A stretch of 26,989 bases of DNA from Hondaea fermentalgiana (taxonomy: Eukaryota > Sar > Bigyra > Thraustochytrida > Thraustochytriidae): contig NPFB01000162.1 of the NCBI GenBank assembly GCA_014084085.1, positions 634-27,622 of the forward strand, read 5' to 3'. The position numbers and the translations under genes were made by a program. The notes beneath the pieces are model-generated. The model saw nothing but the letters and a program-made list of their open reading frames with translations. It had not been told where the DNA came from and searched no databases. Of the stretch, positions 16,888-26,338 are shown piece after piece; the first letter of the stretch is position 1, and each line of letters begins with the position of its first letter.

Positions 16888-17833
16888 GATTCCCCTTGCA
16901 ATTACTTTCTGTTCACTTGTACTCGACAGATGGAGATTAACCAAAAAATAAATGTCCGTTGAGATCTCAAAGTTCACGTCATTACGACTTCAAAGTCGAC
17001 CTTTTATTCGGCGATTCGTCGACGCTACCCGGAGCGCGTCCTACACAAGAAAAGAAACTCATGCACCACTGGCTTTATTCGCTCCAGTTCACGAAAATGC
17101 AAGTCGATTGTCGCAGATTCGAGTGGGAGATCTTCCGCAAAGATAAATGTAAACGTTCGTTACTCTGGCAAAAGGAAGATTGGGTGTCCCTACCAGCTGT
17201 ATCGCGATGCAGAGTTGAGTCAGCGTGTAGGAAGGGGTCACAGCGATCAAAAGCAGTGGCTGCAGAGACTTGTTAAAAGTAAGAAAAGGACTTGATCTTG
17301 TCATGAACATGCGTTCAAGTGGTTGGCACTCTGGCCACGTATGCATGCCGCCCACAATGCCATAATTTCTTTGCTGGCAAACCTCATATATGAGCTGGTG
17401 GGGGTCCGGGCGTGGATGATTGCCGTGGGTTTACAGCACGACTTCGCTCCTTTGGCGTCGTTGATCTCAGCTCCAACTCCTGAACCTGGACTCGCCTTTT
17501 AAAACAAAATTGAGTTGCACACGACGAGAAAGTGAGCTTCTGGTTCTTTGCAGCTCAAATGGCCCGCTCCCGACAGTTTGATCATCAATGTTTATCTCTA
17601 TCTTGTCCTGACTTGCCCAACAGCTACACAATCAAAGTTCATCTCTGTCTTGCCCTAATTTTTTTTATGGTCTAGGCTGGCAAAGAACCTCATCTCTGAA
17701 GCTTTCCTCTCATGCCCGAATCTACAATGGCGCTCACGGACAAAGATTGAATCCAATCCATCCCAGAGTTGCGCGCGCTTTACCTATGCCATGGGCAGTG
17801 CCCTTTCTTTTCATGCCGAGTTCACATTGACGC
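16888..17833. other. Spacer between 7TM genes A and B
   Basis: I see no gene here. The spacer should hold the promoter of gene A at its left side (with a CAACGG-type element at 16955-16962) and the 3' flank of gene B at its right. Loosely repeated phrases (tttatctctatcttgtcc near 17590 and ttcatctctgtcttgccc near 17640; similar atgccgagttcacat/atgcccgaatctacaat phrases near 17714 and 17813) suggest old local duplication. Confidence 0.45.
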
Positions 17834-18796
17834 TCAGGTCGACACAGGTTTTGAATGACTTCTTTTCATTGAAGAGTTGTGCGTGCCTTTCTTTTGCGTC
17901 CTATATCTCGAAGTGCCAAATGTCTTGGGGAAAACAAGTCTTCGGAATAACGCGAAGACAGCCAGGGTGTTCACCAAAGTATCAATTAAAAGCCCGATTG
18001 GCAGAGCAAAGTGATAGTGCTGGTTTGTCTCGTCCGTTGCCCTTGCTGTTGCGATGGTCACAAGATAAGCAAGCGTCGTAATGATTGGCAACGACGAGAG
18101 CGCAAGGTTTTGAAGCGCCATACTTTGCATCTTTTGCCTGCTTTCATTCGCGTGCGAATGCGCTGCATTCGACGCCGTCGCGACCCTTTGACTCTCCTTG
18201 CACACGGGATAGACAAAGAGGAACAAGAGTGTACCGGAGAGCGTGCTGTCAACTACAGCAAGACACAGTGGCAAGGACTCATCAAGGTCCATGATGCAAA
18301 TGCCGTCCGCAAAAATTAACTTGCCCGAAAACGCTACATATGACAAGATGTCGAGCGGGAAAATGCCAAACATCGCGACGCGCACCAAGACGAGTATCTT
18401 CCTGTACCACTTTGGCATGAGTTCCTGAACCACCATGGCGCGCAACGCGAGCACCCGGTAGCAGAAAAAATGCGAAATCGCATACACGGACGGCGGCAGC
18501 GTTCCGAAAATGGCGCAACTGCGCCAGTCGCGGCAGAATAAGGTCATTCCTGCAACCATAAAGTTGACCACCATGCTCGACACCGTCAACCCAAGCACTT
18601 CACGTAGAATATGCCTTGCCTTCTCTGCACCTTTTCGATAAGCGCGCCATACGATGATTGTGAGAAACAAGAAAAGGAAGCCCGCCAAGGAGTTGCCCCA
18701 TTTGACAATCAGTTCTAGCTGCAGCACATTCGCTGGCGCCGGCACGTCTGGGTACAACCGGGTCGCATTCTCCGTACGCATGGCGACAAAGGGCAT
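17834..18796 (-). CDS. 7TM receptor-like protein, array member B
   Basis: The product has 320 residues from ATG 18796 (MPFVAMRTENA, with an N-glycosylation-type NAT). Helices lie roughly at 27-51, 66-88, 97-118, 134-156, 176-199, 230-251 and 264-287. Cys94 (WRSCAIFG) and Cys167 (after SGKLIF) match the conserved pair of the other members. FFCYRVLALRA closes TM3 at 110-120, followed by MPKWY at 127-131. The loop between TM5 and TM6 (about 200-228) is His/Asn/Ser-rich and differs between paralogues, as expected for a region that sets coupling. The 5' flank holds a cluster of TTGCGCAA words. A chemosensory or other surface receptor is plausible; the ligand is unknown. Confidence 0.75.
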   Translation of the reverse strand: MPFVAMRTENATRLYPDVPAPANVLQLELIVKWGNSLAGFLFLFLTIIVWRAYRKGAEKARHILREVLGLTVSSMVVNFMVAGMTLFCRDWRSCAIFGTLPPSVYAISHFFCYRVLALRAMVVQELMPKWYRKILVLVRVAMFGIFPLDILSYVAFSGKLIFADGICIMDLDESLPLCLAVVDSTLSGTLLFLFVYPVCKESQRVATASNAAHSHANESRQKMQSMALQNLALSSLPIITTLAYLVTIATARATDETNQHYHFALPIGLLIDTLVNTLAVFALFRRLVFPKTFGTSRYRTQKKGTHNSSMKRSHSKPVST

Positions 18797-19388
18797 CGTG
18801 CTGTTCAGTTCATGCTCCTGGACGCGCCGCTCGCTTCAACTTCGCACCCGAGAAACTTGAACGTCTCCACTGTACCGGGTCGTCAGTAGCGGTCAACGGC
18901 TTCCTTATTATCTTGCGCAAACTCGAAAATGCGTTGTGCAAATTTTCAAAACGCGTTGCGCAAATAATGCGTTGCGCTGCTGCAAAGAAGGCAGCCTACT
19001 ACAAAGAAAAGTCCTGCTTATAATTTTCAAAAAAGGACTTGATGCGTGGCTTGCGACCAAGCTGAGTCACACACCCTTGCAGACGAGCACTGGACACCGT
19101 TGCTGTCGAGCTCTTATTTTCTGCGACGACAAACGTCAATGTTGCGTATGTGGATAAATTGCTTGAACAGGTCGCCGTCTCATCTGATCTTTCCGGGACC
19201 AAAAGGCGGCGTGTAGCTACGGCGTAAAGTGAGTTCGCAAAGTGCTTGTTTTCCGGTTGGTTTTTCACCCTTTGGTCCTCTTGCTCTTGACTCAAACGTT
19301 GCAAATGTAAAGAAACTCGTCAAAAGTCAACTTTCTCTCTCTCTTTCTCTTTTGCTGTTAATACGAACCATTGTGTCCACAAAGAGAC
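18797..19388. other. Spacer between 7TM genes B and C
   Basis: The spacer contains the 5' region of gene B, including regulatory candidates at 18893-18900 and 18913-18979. Its right part has a ctctctctctttctc pyrimidine run near 19332-19350. No gene is seen. Confidence 0.45.
18913..18979. promoter_or_regulatory. Cluster of TTGCGCAA palindromes upstream of 7TM gene B
   Basis: TTGCGCAA occurs exactly at 18913-18920 and 18956-18963, with a one-mismatch copy TTGTGCAA at 18934-18941 and a half copy TTGCGCTG at 18972-18979. Spacing is 16-22 bp, near two helical turns. The cluster lies 117-183 bp before the gene B start. The palindrome equals the known C/EBP-type bZIP recognition core; use by a bZIP factor here is an inference. 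Confidence 0.45.
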
Positions 19389-20489
19389 TCAGGACGAGCT
19401 CTCAATACGCGCACCATGACTTGGCGTCCCCTCTGAAATAGTCCCGAGGCTCTCCGAAACACCCGTGGTTGCCGAATGCTCAACGTCGCTTCGCTCATCG
19501 TATCGAGTGGCCATGGTTGCTCGTGTGCGTTGAGCAGCCCCTTTCCCTGCGTGAGACACTCTGCGCGATCTCTTGCCAAAGACAAGCTTTCGATAAAGCA
19601 GCAACAGTGCAATCGAGTTAATCGTCGAATCAATACTCGACGCGTACACGGTATAGAGTCGAAAGTGCTGATTTTCCACCTTTTCGAGAGCTTCTTCATC
19701 GTACATGGGGGCATGAAGACTGAGGAAAACAAAGCTCGAGAGGATCGAAAAAGATGAAAAGGCAAAGGCATGCACGGCTGCGCGCCGGAGCCGCGCTCCG
19801 GCCGTAGCATCGACACGTGTCAAACTCTCCTTGCCCTCGCTCGTTCCAGGCTTCAAATAAGACCTACTCTGCCGCAACAAAGGTACTAGAAAAATAATCA
19901 GCATCGTCGCGGAAAAGACACTATCCACAAAGCTACACACCAATATGAATAAACCATTGACCTGCTGCGTGCAAACGCCCTCCTGGAAAATAAGCTTTCC
20001 TGAAAACGAAATGCTTGCCGGAATTACAACCAAAAGAATGGCGTTTGCACCAAACCTCAAGGGATACTCGAGTAAAAAGAGGTACCAACTTGGCATGACG
20101 CTTTCCACCGATTCGGCCCGTGCAAGAAGAACACGGTAATAGAAACATCGCGTGAACACGTACGTGCATGCAGGAACTCCTCCAAGATATGCACACGCTC
20201 GCCATGAATACGGAATTGCCGAAAGGGCGAAATTGGCGCCATTCATCAGCATGCTGCTCACCATGAGCCCTAGCAAGTCGCGCAGCGTCTGCTGTGCGAT
20301 CACTCTGCTCACGTTACGCACGGCCTTGTTATACGCGCGCCACACAATCCTCGTACATATCGCCCCGTGAACCATGCCCAGCGCAGAGAGCACCAATGAC
20401 ATCACGTACACCGAGCGAAAGTCGTCCGGCATCGCCATGTCCTCGAGAAACACCGTCGAGGTCACATTCCGCGGAGCTACGAACGACAT
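19389..20489 (-). CDS. 7TM receptor-like protein, array member C
   Basis: The ATG at 20489 (MSFVAPRNVTSTV) aligns with the starts of the other members. An in-frame ATG at 20540 would add 17 residues. The product has 366 residues, the longest of the array because of a Ser/Thr/Glu-rich C-terminal tail of about 50 residues that may be a phosphorylation or arrestin-like target. Conserved features are WRACAYLG, CFYYRVLLARAESVESVMPSW, FSGKLIFQEGVC, the VPLLRQS end of TM5, and SIDSTINSIALLLLYRKLVF in TM7. An N-glycosylation-type NVT lies in the extracellular N-terminus. Compared with members A and B, FFCYRVL has become CFYYRVL. It is likely a surface receptor of the same lineage-specific family. Confidence 0.75.
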   Translation of the reverse strand: MSFVAPRNVTSTVFLEDMAMPDDFRSVYVMSLVLSALGMVHGAICTRIVWRAYNKAVRNVSRVIAQQTLRDLLGLMVSSMLMNGANFALSAIPYSWRACAYLGGVPACTYVFTRCFYYRVLLARAESVESVMPSWYLFLLEYPLRFGANAILLVVIPASISFSGKLIFQEGVCTQQVNGLFILVCSFVDSVFSATMLIIFLVPLLRQSRSYLKPGTSEGKESLTRVDATAGARLRRAAVHAFAFSSFSILSSFVFLSLHAPMYDEEALEKVENQHFRLYTVYASSIDSTINSIALLLLYRKLVFGKRSRRVSHAGKGAAQRTRATMATRYDERSDVEHSATTGVSESLGTISEGTPSHGARIESSS

Positions 20490-20964
20490 CTTGCTGCGGC
20501 CGCCGAGGATTGCGCCTTTGTCATCCACACTACCTTGCATTCTCTTGTCCCAACCGCTACGCCTTTTGTCCCGCTTTAGTACTACCACAACCCAAATTTG
20601 AAACGTACCTTTGCCACAACCACTCTGTCTTGCGTCAACCGTAACCCAGTTCTAGCGGCGCAGCCGGGCTCAGATTGACAGTGAGCTAGGCCGCGGCACT
20701 GCGGCCAAAAAGAGCGTCAACGGCTCTATTTACAACTTTTTAGCTGAGGTGGTGGCTACCGTGACTCGACCAAGGCGGAAGGGGAGATCACGTCAGAGCA
20801 CGCTTGCTTTTTTTCCACCCACCTGACAAATCAACAGCTTCTGGGTCGGTCGATCCACCATTCCTGGAAAATGTTGAGTCAATCTATCAATTTAGTATTC
20901 TTACATGTTATACAGCGTTTCATTCCAAGACCGCGTCTGCCTTGAAGGTTTTTGGAAAACGGCC
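20490..20964. other. Spacer between 7TM genes C and D
   Basis: The spacer contains the 5' flank of gene C with a TCAACGG element at 20717-20723 and an AT-rich patch tatttacaacttttta at about 20727-20742. No gene is seen. Confidence 0.4.
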
Positions 20965-21939
20965 TCATTGACCCGTGCTTGTCCCCGTAGAAGCTGGAGC
21001 AACAGCCGTGGATGGTTTTCGTGTTTGGACGTCCTTTCTGAAAATGAGCCGCTGATAGAGCATGACGAGCGCGGTAGCATTGCAAAGGACGTCTACACTG
21101 CTTCCGTAGCCCGTGAACAGTCGCCAATGCTGCGAATCAGCATCGTCGTCTTCAGCAACACGCCGATTTGTCACGGGGACACCCGCCATAAAAATGGAAG
21201 ATGTTACAATCGAAGAACTTGATAAAAGCCAGTTTCGCGCTGCTGCGCGAAGAAGACGACCTCTTTCTTGGGTACTCATTGCCCCTTTTGTCCTCCTCAT
21301 CTCCTTCACAAAGGGAACCAAGAAAAGGAAAAGCAGCAAAAAAGAAAGCATGCCATCCACGATCGCGCCTGTAACGGGTACAAACCCGGCCACATCGTGC
21401 GTGCAATGCTGCTCGCGGAACACGAGCTTTCCAGAAGCATACAGCCCAGCCCCGACGATGATGGGGAATACACCTAATGTGGCGAGGCGTGCAAACTGTA
21501 ACGCAGTCGTGAACCATTGAGGCATCAGGCCTTGCACGGCTCTGGTCCGCATGATAAGAACGCGATAGCAAAAGAATCGCGTCAAAGAGTAAAATATTCC
21601 CGGTACGATCCCCAGATACGAGCATGCCCGCCATGTCAATGGAAGAAAATGTAATAATGGAAATGTCACCAATGCCATCAAAAGACACAATATGAGAAAC
21701 ACGAGCATCTCGCGTAGAGTTCTTAAACCCATTGTCTGCTTTTGCACGGCCGCTCGCTTCAAATTTCGATCCTCTCGTCGCAGCGCGCGCGCGACGACAA
21801 TGATATAGTACACTAGAATCACGCATGTTAGAATTGAGATGCAGGTTGAGATGCGTAGAACCGCTTCAAATGACGCCGGCGTCGTTGTGTCCGCCAAAAG
21901 CACCGTCGACGCCCTGTCGTGCGACGCCGTAGAGCCCAT
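20965..21939 (-). CDS. 7TM receptor-like protein, array member D
   Basis: The ATG at 21939 (MGSTASHDRAS) gives 324 residues. MGSTAS also fits an N-myristoylation consensus, although an extracellular N-terminus as in the paralogues would make that irrelevant. Conserved family features are WRACSYLG, RFFCYRVLIMRTRAVQGLMPQWF, ASGKLVFREQHC, LFLVPFVKEMRR at the end of TM5, RNWLLSSSSIVTSS in TM6 and SVDVLCNATALVMLYQRLIF in TM7. The first intracellular loop is longer and basic (RALRREDRNLKR). The tail is Thr/Ser-rich. It is most similar to the broken copy E in the MPQW region and in the TM7 end (YQRLIF). A surface receptor role is inferred from topology and the conserved Cys pair. Confidence 0.75.
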   Translation of the reverse strand: MGSTASHDRASTVLLADTTTPASFEAVLRISTCISILTCVILVYYIIVVARALRREDRNLKRAAVQKQTMGLRTLREMLVFLILCLLMALVTFPLLHFLPLTWRACSYLGIVPGIFYSLTRFFCYRVLIMRTRAVQGLMPQWFTTALQFARLATLGVFPIIVGAGLYASGKLVFREQHCTHDVAGFVPVTGAIVDGMLSFLLLFLFLVPFVKEMRRTKGAMSTQERGRLLRAAARNWLLSSSSIVTSSIFMAGVPVTNRRVAEDDDADSQHWRLFTGYGSSVDVLCNATALVMLYQRLIFRKDVQTRKPSTAVAPASTGTSTGQ

Positions 21940-22516
21940 GGCTGCGCCCGGGCGCACGCATGACCCAGCGAATCATGTCTGCTTGTTCCCCTGGATACGC
22001 GCAATGTTTGGCCGCCAGCGTGCTGGTTAGACCAACGGCCATCACGATTCTACCACATCGAACGGAAGGATGCTGTTTGAAGTACCAAGTCACTGTAACC
22101 GATAGCCGTTACGGCGTTACTCAGGTTTTACGTTTCGCGCGATTGAGGCGAGCTTTTTGAAAGTGTCAAAGACTTGCTTTTGCCACCGATGACGTGGTCA
22201 ACGGGGAGGAAAAGTAAGTCAACACTCTTTCAGTCGACAGCAGCAATTGATCGCCAACGCAATAAGCTTCAAAATGAGAAACTTCAAGGTCTGACAGTGC
22301 GAAAAAGGAATGTTATCCTGTCACGCTCGGGCTTGGCCTCGGGCTCGGGCCGCTATCTTCGAGCCCAACCAAGCAACAGACCGCTCTCAAAAATGCACAA
22401 TTGCTATGAGTCAGGCAGCACGAGACTTCTTCTCAATACACTACTTGAGGCTGCTTGTTCACGCTCCCAACAGCACCTTTCGAGTCTCTCCAGCCCTATT
22501 CTCAGGTCAGCAGCAA
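21940..22516. other. Spacer between 7TM genes D and E
   Basis: The spacer contains the 5' flank of gene D with AAAGTGTCAAA at 22160-22170, a word shared with the 5' flank of gene E (23681-23691), and TCAACGG at 22198-22204. No gene is seen. Confidence 0.4.
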
Positions 22517-23607
22517 TCAAGCTGCTTGCGCCTTCGTCTCAGATCTCGTTGGATTTCCAGCCCTATTCTCAGGCTCCGCTATATATTCAACCACCTCAGC
22601 CCCTGTTTGATCTTTTGACCGTAGCGTCGCTGGATTGTTTATTGAGTGCGTCTCCGTTTCTGCAGTCGTCGTCGCTGGCTGGATCTTGATCGCTCGAGCG
22701 GAGCGCCGCTTCGCTCGCCCAAAGATTAGACGTTGATAAAGCCAAACCAAGGTGGCTGCATTGACGAGTGTGTCAATCAAACTCCCATAACTTGTGTACA
22801 ATCGCCCGTGTTGGTGATCTGGGTCTGCATCATTGTCGAGCCACAGATTGACAATAGCAGCGCTCGTCAGATATAAAAGAGAAGACATGATTGAAATCCC
22901 TAACCAAAGCAAATTGCGTCTCGCAGCTTGCTGCAAAGCTTTCTTTTTCCCCTCAGACACTTCCCAGGAAGTCTTACGAAGAAGACTCTGTTTCCAAACG
23001 GGCACAACAAAGAGCGACAATAGCACGCTCGAAAGACATAATTCCGCAAGCGCGCCCAGCAATGGAATCATGCCTGGTAATACCGGCGTGCAAATCTCCT
23101 CCATAAAAAGGAGCTTGCCAGAGGCGACGTAAAAAGTAGGTTAATTACGCCAAAAGTGGCCGAGTACGGCACGAGGCCCAGTATGCGCAAAAGTCGTGAA
23201 TATCATTGCGGCATCGTTGCCGTTAACGTACTTGCACGTAAAACAAGAGCACGATACCCGAAAATGCGAGGCAACGAGTAAAAAATTGGATGAAAGGCTC
23301 CGTATATGGCACATGCCTTCCACGAAAGAGAAAGAGAATGAAAGACGACAATGCCACAGATGCACATCACGAGACTCATGAATAGGAAAGTAAAGAGCTC
23401 ACGCAAAATTTGCCGAGCAAGTCCTTTGTGCTCCCGTTTCGCTTTCAGAAGTGCGTAAAACACGGCATGCAGCCAATAGGAGATGGGCAACAAACTGACG
23501 ACGCCGAGAGCAACAGTAAACTTCAGGACGTGCTGAAACGAGGCAGGTGCCGGCACATTTGCTGACACCACCACCGCCGTCTCTTCCGCGTCGAAAATCC
23601 ACGGCAT
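22517..23607 (-). pseudogene. 7TM receptor-like pseudogene, array member E
   Basis: Two reading frames together cover one complete family member. The N-terminal half (23203-23607) starts MPWIFDAEETA and includes WKACAIYG and GYRALVLRASTLTATMPQ, where a TGA replaces the Trp codon of the conserved MPxW motif. Coding similarity continues past the stop (LLRILGLVPYSATFGV). Near 23123-23127, a run of five T on the coding strand coincides with a one-base frame change, after which the SGKL-type motif and the rest of the protein (22517-23104) continue to YQRLIFGR and a long tail. Two separate lesions at different sites argue for a real pseudogene, but the homopolymer shift could be a sequencing error. 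The long polar tail has no counterpart in member D. Confidence 0.8.
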
Positions 23608-23923
23608 CGTGCATACACCGCGACTTCCTACTCTGCCATGAGGTCCATGCGGTCAGTGGCTTGACCGTGTCGCCATCGTTAAAGTGTCAAATGTAGTGCT
23701 TCGAACTTTTAAAAGTGCCCATCAACGGAACCTGCGCAAAAAGACTCGCTAGCGCGCGAGCGACGATTGCGACAAGTATCAAGACCCTCGCTTCCGAGTC
23801 GTCCACCAGCCGGGAAAGAGCAATTTCACTTTTCTTACGCTCGCTACGAAAAAGATAGATTATGTCGATTGATGGATCGGGACTTGGCATTGGCAGACCA
23901 GGAGCTCGCACAAGCATCGTAAA
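23608..23923. other. 5' flank of 7TM gene E and 3' flank of the hydrolase gene
   Basis: This region holds AAAGTGTCAAA (23681-23691) and TCAACGG (23722-23728), both also found upstream of other array members, and a TGCGCAAA word at 23732-23739. No gene is seen. Confidence 0.4.
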
Positions 23924-25387
23924 TTACTTGGCCTTGTTCTCAGCGGCTGCCTTCTTGTCGAGGCAGACGCGCAGCGCCTTGGAGATGCGCAGGCAGCGCT
24001 GATCGCGGAAGCCAAAGAGGGAGCCAAGCATGTTGCCGTTCTGCAGGTAGGCGAAACCAACCTCCTCGTCAGGCATCCAGGTCCACATGTTGCCGCCGAA
24101 GCCGCCCCAGCCGATGTGGCCCTCGGTGGCCGGATGCCAGGGCTTGGAGCCGCCGCCAAAGACGTTGATGCCGCCTTGCGTGTACGCCGTCTCGAGGAGG
24201 ATGGAGTGGTCGAACTTGACAATGGGGTTGGCCTCCATCTTCTCGAGGGTCTCCGGCTTGAGGTACTCGCGGCGCGCGATGAGGTCGGCGATTTTGCCGA
24301 GCGAGCGCGCATTGGAGATGGCCGTCACAGAGGCGCACTCAATGTCGAGAAACTTGGGGTCATTGTAGTACTCGGCCGGGGTGTCGAGGCGTGACATGTC
24401 GATGGGCGTAAAGCTGCGCACAAGGCGCGAGGTCGGGTCGGCGAAGGCGTTGAAGCGCGGAATGTCATCCGGGTAGGCCTGGAAGAGCATGCGCTTCACG
24501 TAGTAGCGGAGGATGTAGTAGGCAGTGCTGACGAACTTGAGCGGCGAGATGCGTTTCTTTTCCTCCTCGTTGGGCTCGCCGAGCACGACAGTGACGCCGA
24601 GTGGCTCGGCGATGTCCTCGCGGACCTGCTCGCCGAGGCTGCGCGTGCGCGCGTCGACGCGTCGCACGATCTCCTCGAGCAGAAATCCACGCGAGAAGGC
24701 ATGGTAGATGCGCGCGCCGGGCTTGAGATCCTTCTCGTAGGCCCATGCAGGCGGCTGCTTTGCGATGAAGTCGGCGAGCTCGTCGAGGCGCTTGCGGCCA
24801 GCCAGCTCGTAGGCGACCTGGGCGCCGTCCTTGAAGTAGGCGAGGCCGGCCTCGTGGCGCAGCACGTCGGCGATAGTGATGCGCTCCTTGCCCGCCTGCG
24901 CGAACTCAGGCCAGACCTCGGCGACGCGCGTGTCGTACTTGAGGCGGCCGTCCTCCACAGCTCGTGCGATGAGCAATACGCCGAGGTTCTTGGAGCAGCT
25001 GTAAATGACCTGGATGCTCTCGCCGTCGTACGCGGACCCGAGCGTGCCACCGTACAGGTCCACAACCTTCTCGCCCTTGTGGTAGATGACCAGCTGCGCT
25101 CCGCGCTCCATGCCTGCGTCCACGTTGCGCTTGAACGCCTTGCGCACGCCTTCAAAGCCGGGCGCCACCGTGCCGTGCACCTCGCCCCTCTTCACCCAGC
25201 TGCCAATGCCCAGAACACGTGCCCAAAGCGGGTGCCGGATGCCGCCCGCGCCGGCCGCCAGCGTCACAAGCACGGCCGTAAGCGCCGCGATGCGGCCCGC
25301 GCTCACACCATCGGGCCCGGGCACCAGCGCCTCCCTGGCGATGAGCAGCCTCACGCCCGTGCGCAACGTTGACGCAGATACGCCCAT
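23924..25387 (-). CDS. Beta-lactamase-related serine hydrolase (EstB/LACT type)
   Basis: ATG 25387 (MGVSASTLRTG) gives 487 residues. The family comprises serine esterases and peptidases with a penicillin-binding-protein fold; in eukaryotes they are not normally antibiotic-resistance enzymes. The nucleophile motif S-x-x-K is YSCSKNLG (S130, K133). The second motif is YHAFSRGFLLEEIVRRVD (Tyr 228), typical of eukaryotic LACT-like and bacterial EstB-like proteins. The third motif is GHIGWGGFGG (H-x-G). An N-terminal hydrophobic segment (about 33-50, AALTAVLVTLAAGAGG) suggests a membrane anchor or organelle targeting. MGVSAS also fits the N-myristoylation consensus. The substrate is unknown, perhaps an ester or amide. 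A decayed copy of its C-terminal part lies at 26339-26630, so the gene has been duplicated locally. Confidence 0.88.
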   Translation of the reverse strand: MGVSASTLRTGVRLLIAREALVPGPDGVSAGRIAALTAVLVTLAAGAGGIRHPLWARVLGIGSWVKRGEVHGTVAPGFEGVRKAFKRNVDAGMERGAQLVIYHKGEKVVDLYGGTLGSAYDGESIQVIYSCSKNLGVLLIARAVEDGRLKYDTRVAEVWPEFAQAGKERITIADVLRHEAGLAYFKDGAQVAYELAGRKRLDELADFIAKQPPAWAYEKDLKPGARIYHAFSRGFLLEEIVRRVDARTRSLGEQVREDIAEPLGVTVVLGEPNEEEKKRISPLKFVSTAYYILRYYVKRMLFQAYPDDIPRFNAFADPTSRLVRSFTPIDMSRLDTPAEYYNDPKFLDIECASVTAISNARSLGKIADLIARREYLKPETLEKMEANPIVKFDHSILLETAYTQGGINVFGGGSKPWHPATEGHIGWGGFGGNMWTWMPDEEVGFAYLQNGNMLGSLFGFRDQRCLRISKALRVCLDKKAAAENKAK

Positions 25388-26338
25388 CTTTTGCGGCTTC
25401 CTGTACACGGCGCTGGTCCCTTTTCGTTTTGCTGATGCGACTTCCGAGCGCGCGAGCGACCGTCCGTCCAATCGACCACGGTCGTTTCTGGCCTTGCCTC
25501 GCAGGGGAGGTTCCTATACTGCGAGTCTGATGCGCTCCTGGACGTGGACGTCGTCCTCGCCGCCGGCGGGTCCACGAACCACCATCTTACTGGCCCGTAC
25601 AGCATCCGTAAAAGATCTGTGGGTACCAACTTTCGCGGCCTTTCGCGGATCTCGGCCCGCGAAAAGGGTGCACCGCCAAGGAGAATCCGGCGCGGGAGGG
25701 GGGAATCGCTGACCCATGCGTGCTGGACCGCTACACACGCCGCGCCGGACCATGATCCGCTGCAACACTGGCTGCGGCCGGCCCTACAAAAACTTCCTCC
25801 AGCGGCGGAGCGGCGAGTCTCGATCGAAAGTTGGCCGCTGCGCGTTGCAAACCAAGCGACCGCAGCGAGGCCGAAAGGGGGGCCAGGCTGCTAAGCAGCT
25901 TACCTTGCCATGAGTCACGGCTCGAGCTTGCTCATCATGGCTTGAGCTTGGCTTGGCAGCGAGCGCTTCCTCATCACATCTGCCATGGCTGCGCCGTGCG
26001 CACGATTGCGAGCTTGATCGTGTGACGAGGTCAGTCGCGTAAACAAGAAGGAAGCGGCCGGGCTGGCTCGGGCCTTGGGCCGCAAGACCCGACAGGGCGC
26101 AATGCGCGCGCAAAGCGGTCCAGAGGTTGATCGCACATGTCGAATGACCCACAGACCGTGCAGCTCGCCCAGCGAGAGCCAAAAAATAAAAAACTTCTTT
26201 GTGGCCGAACAGTAGGTCATCCCGATGGAGTGGCCATGGTGGGTGGTCTTAGTGATCTTGGGAAGCTATACTTTACTTGGAGTATGATGGACTGAGCGAC
26301 CGTGCGATCTAGCATAGTATACCCCAGGTGCACGCTTG
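25388..26338. other. Gene-free region between hydrolase gene and its decayed copy
   Basis: Several short frames are open on both strands but none shows conserved motifs; one peptide around 25752-25910 is basic with a few cysteines, too weak to call. Repeated gagcttg/cttgagcttggcttgg words occur near 25922-25955. Confidence 0.45.

Noticed and set aside
23195..23205. Reading TGA as Trp in 7TM gene E (alternative code or readthrough)
   Set aside because: Other genes here end at TGA, for example at 10201-10203 and 14454-14456, and gene E has a second lesion, so a pseudogene is simpler.
24701..25372. Plus-strand frame opposite the serine hydrolase
   Set aside because: It is antisense to conserved SxxK and YHA motifs and is explained by GC-rich codon third positions.
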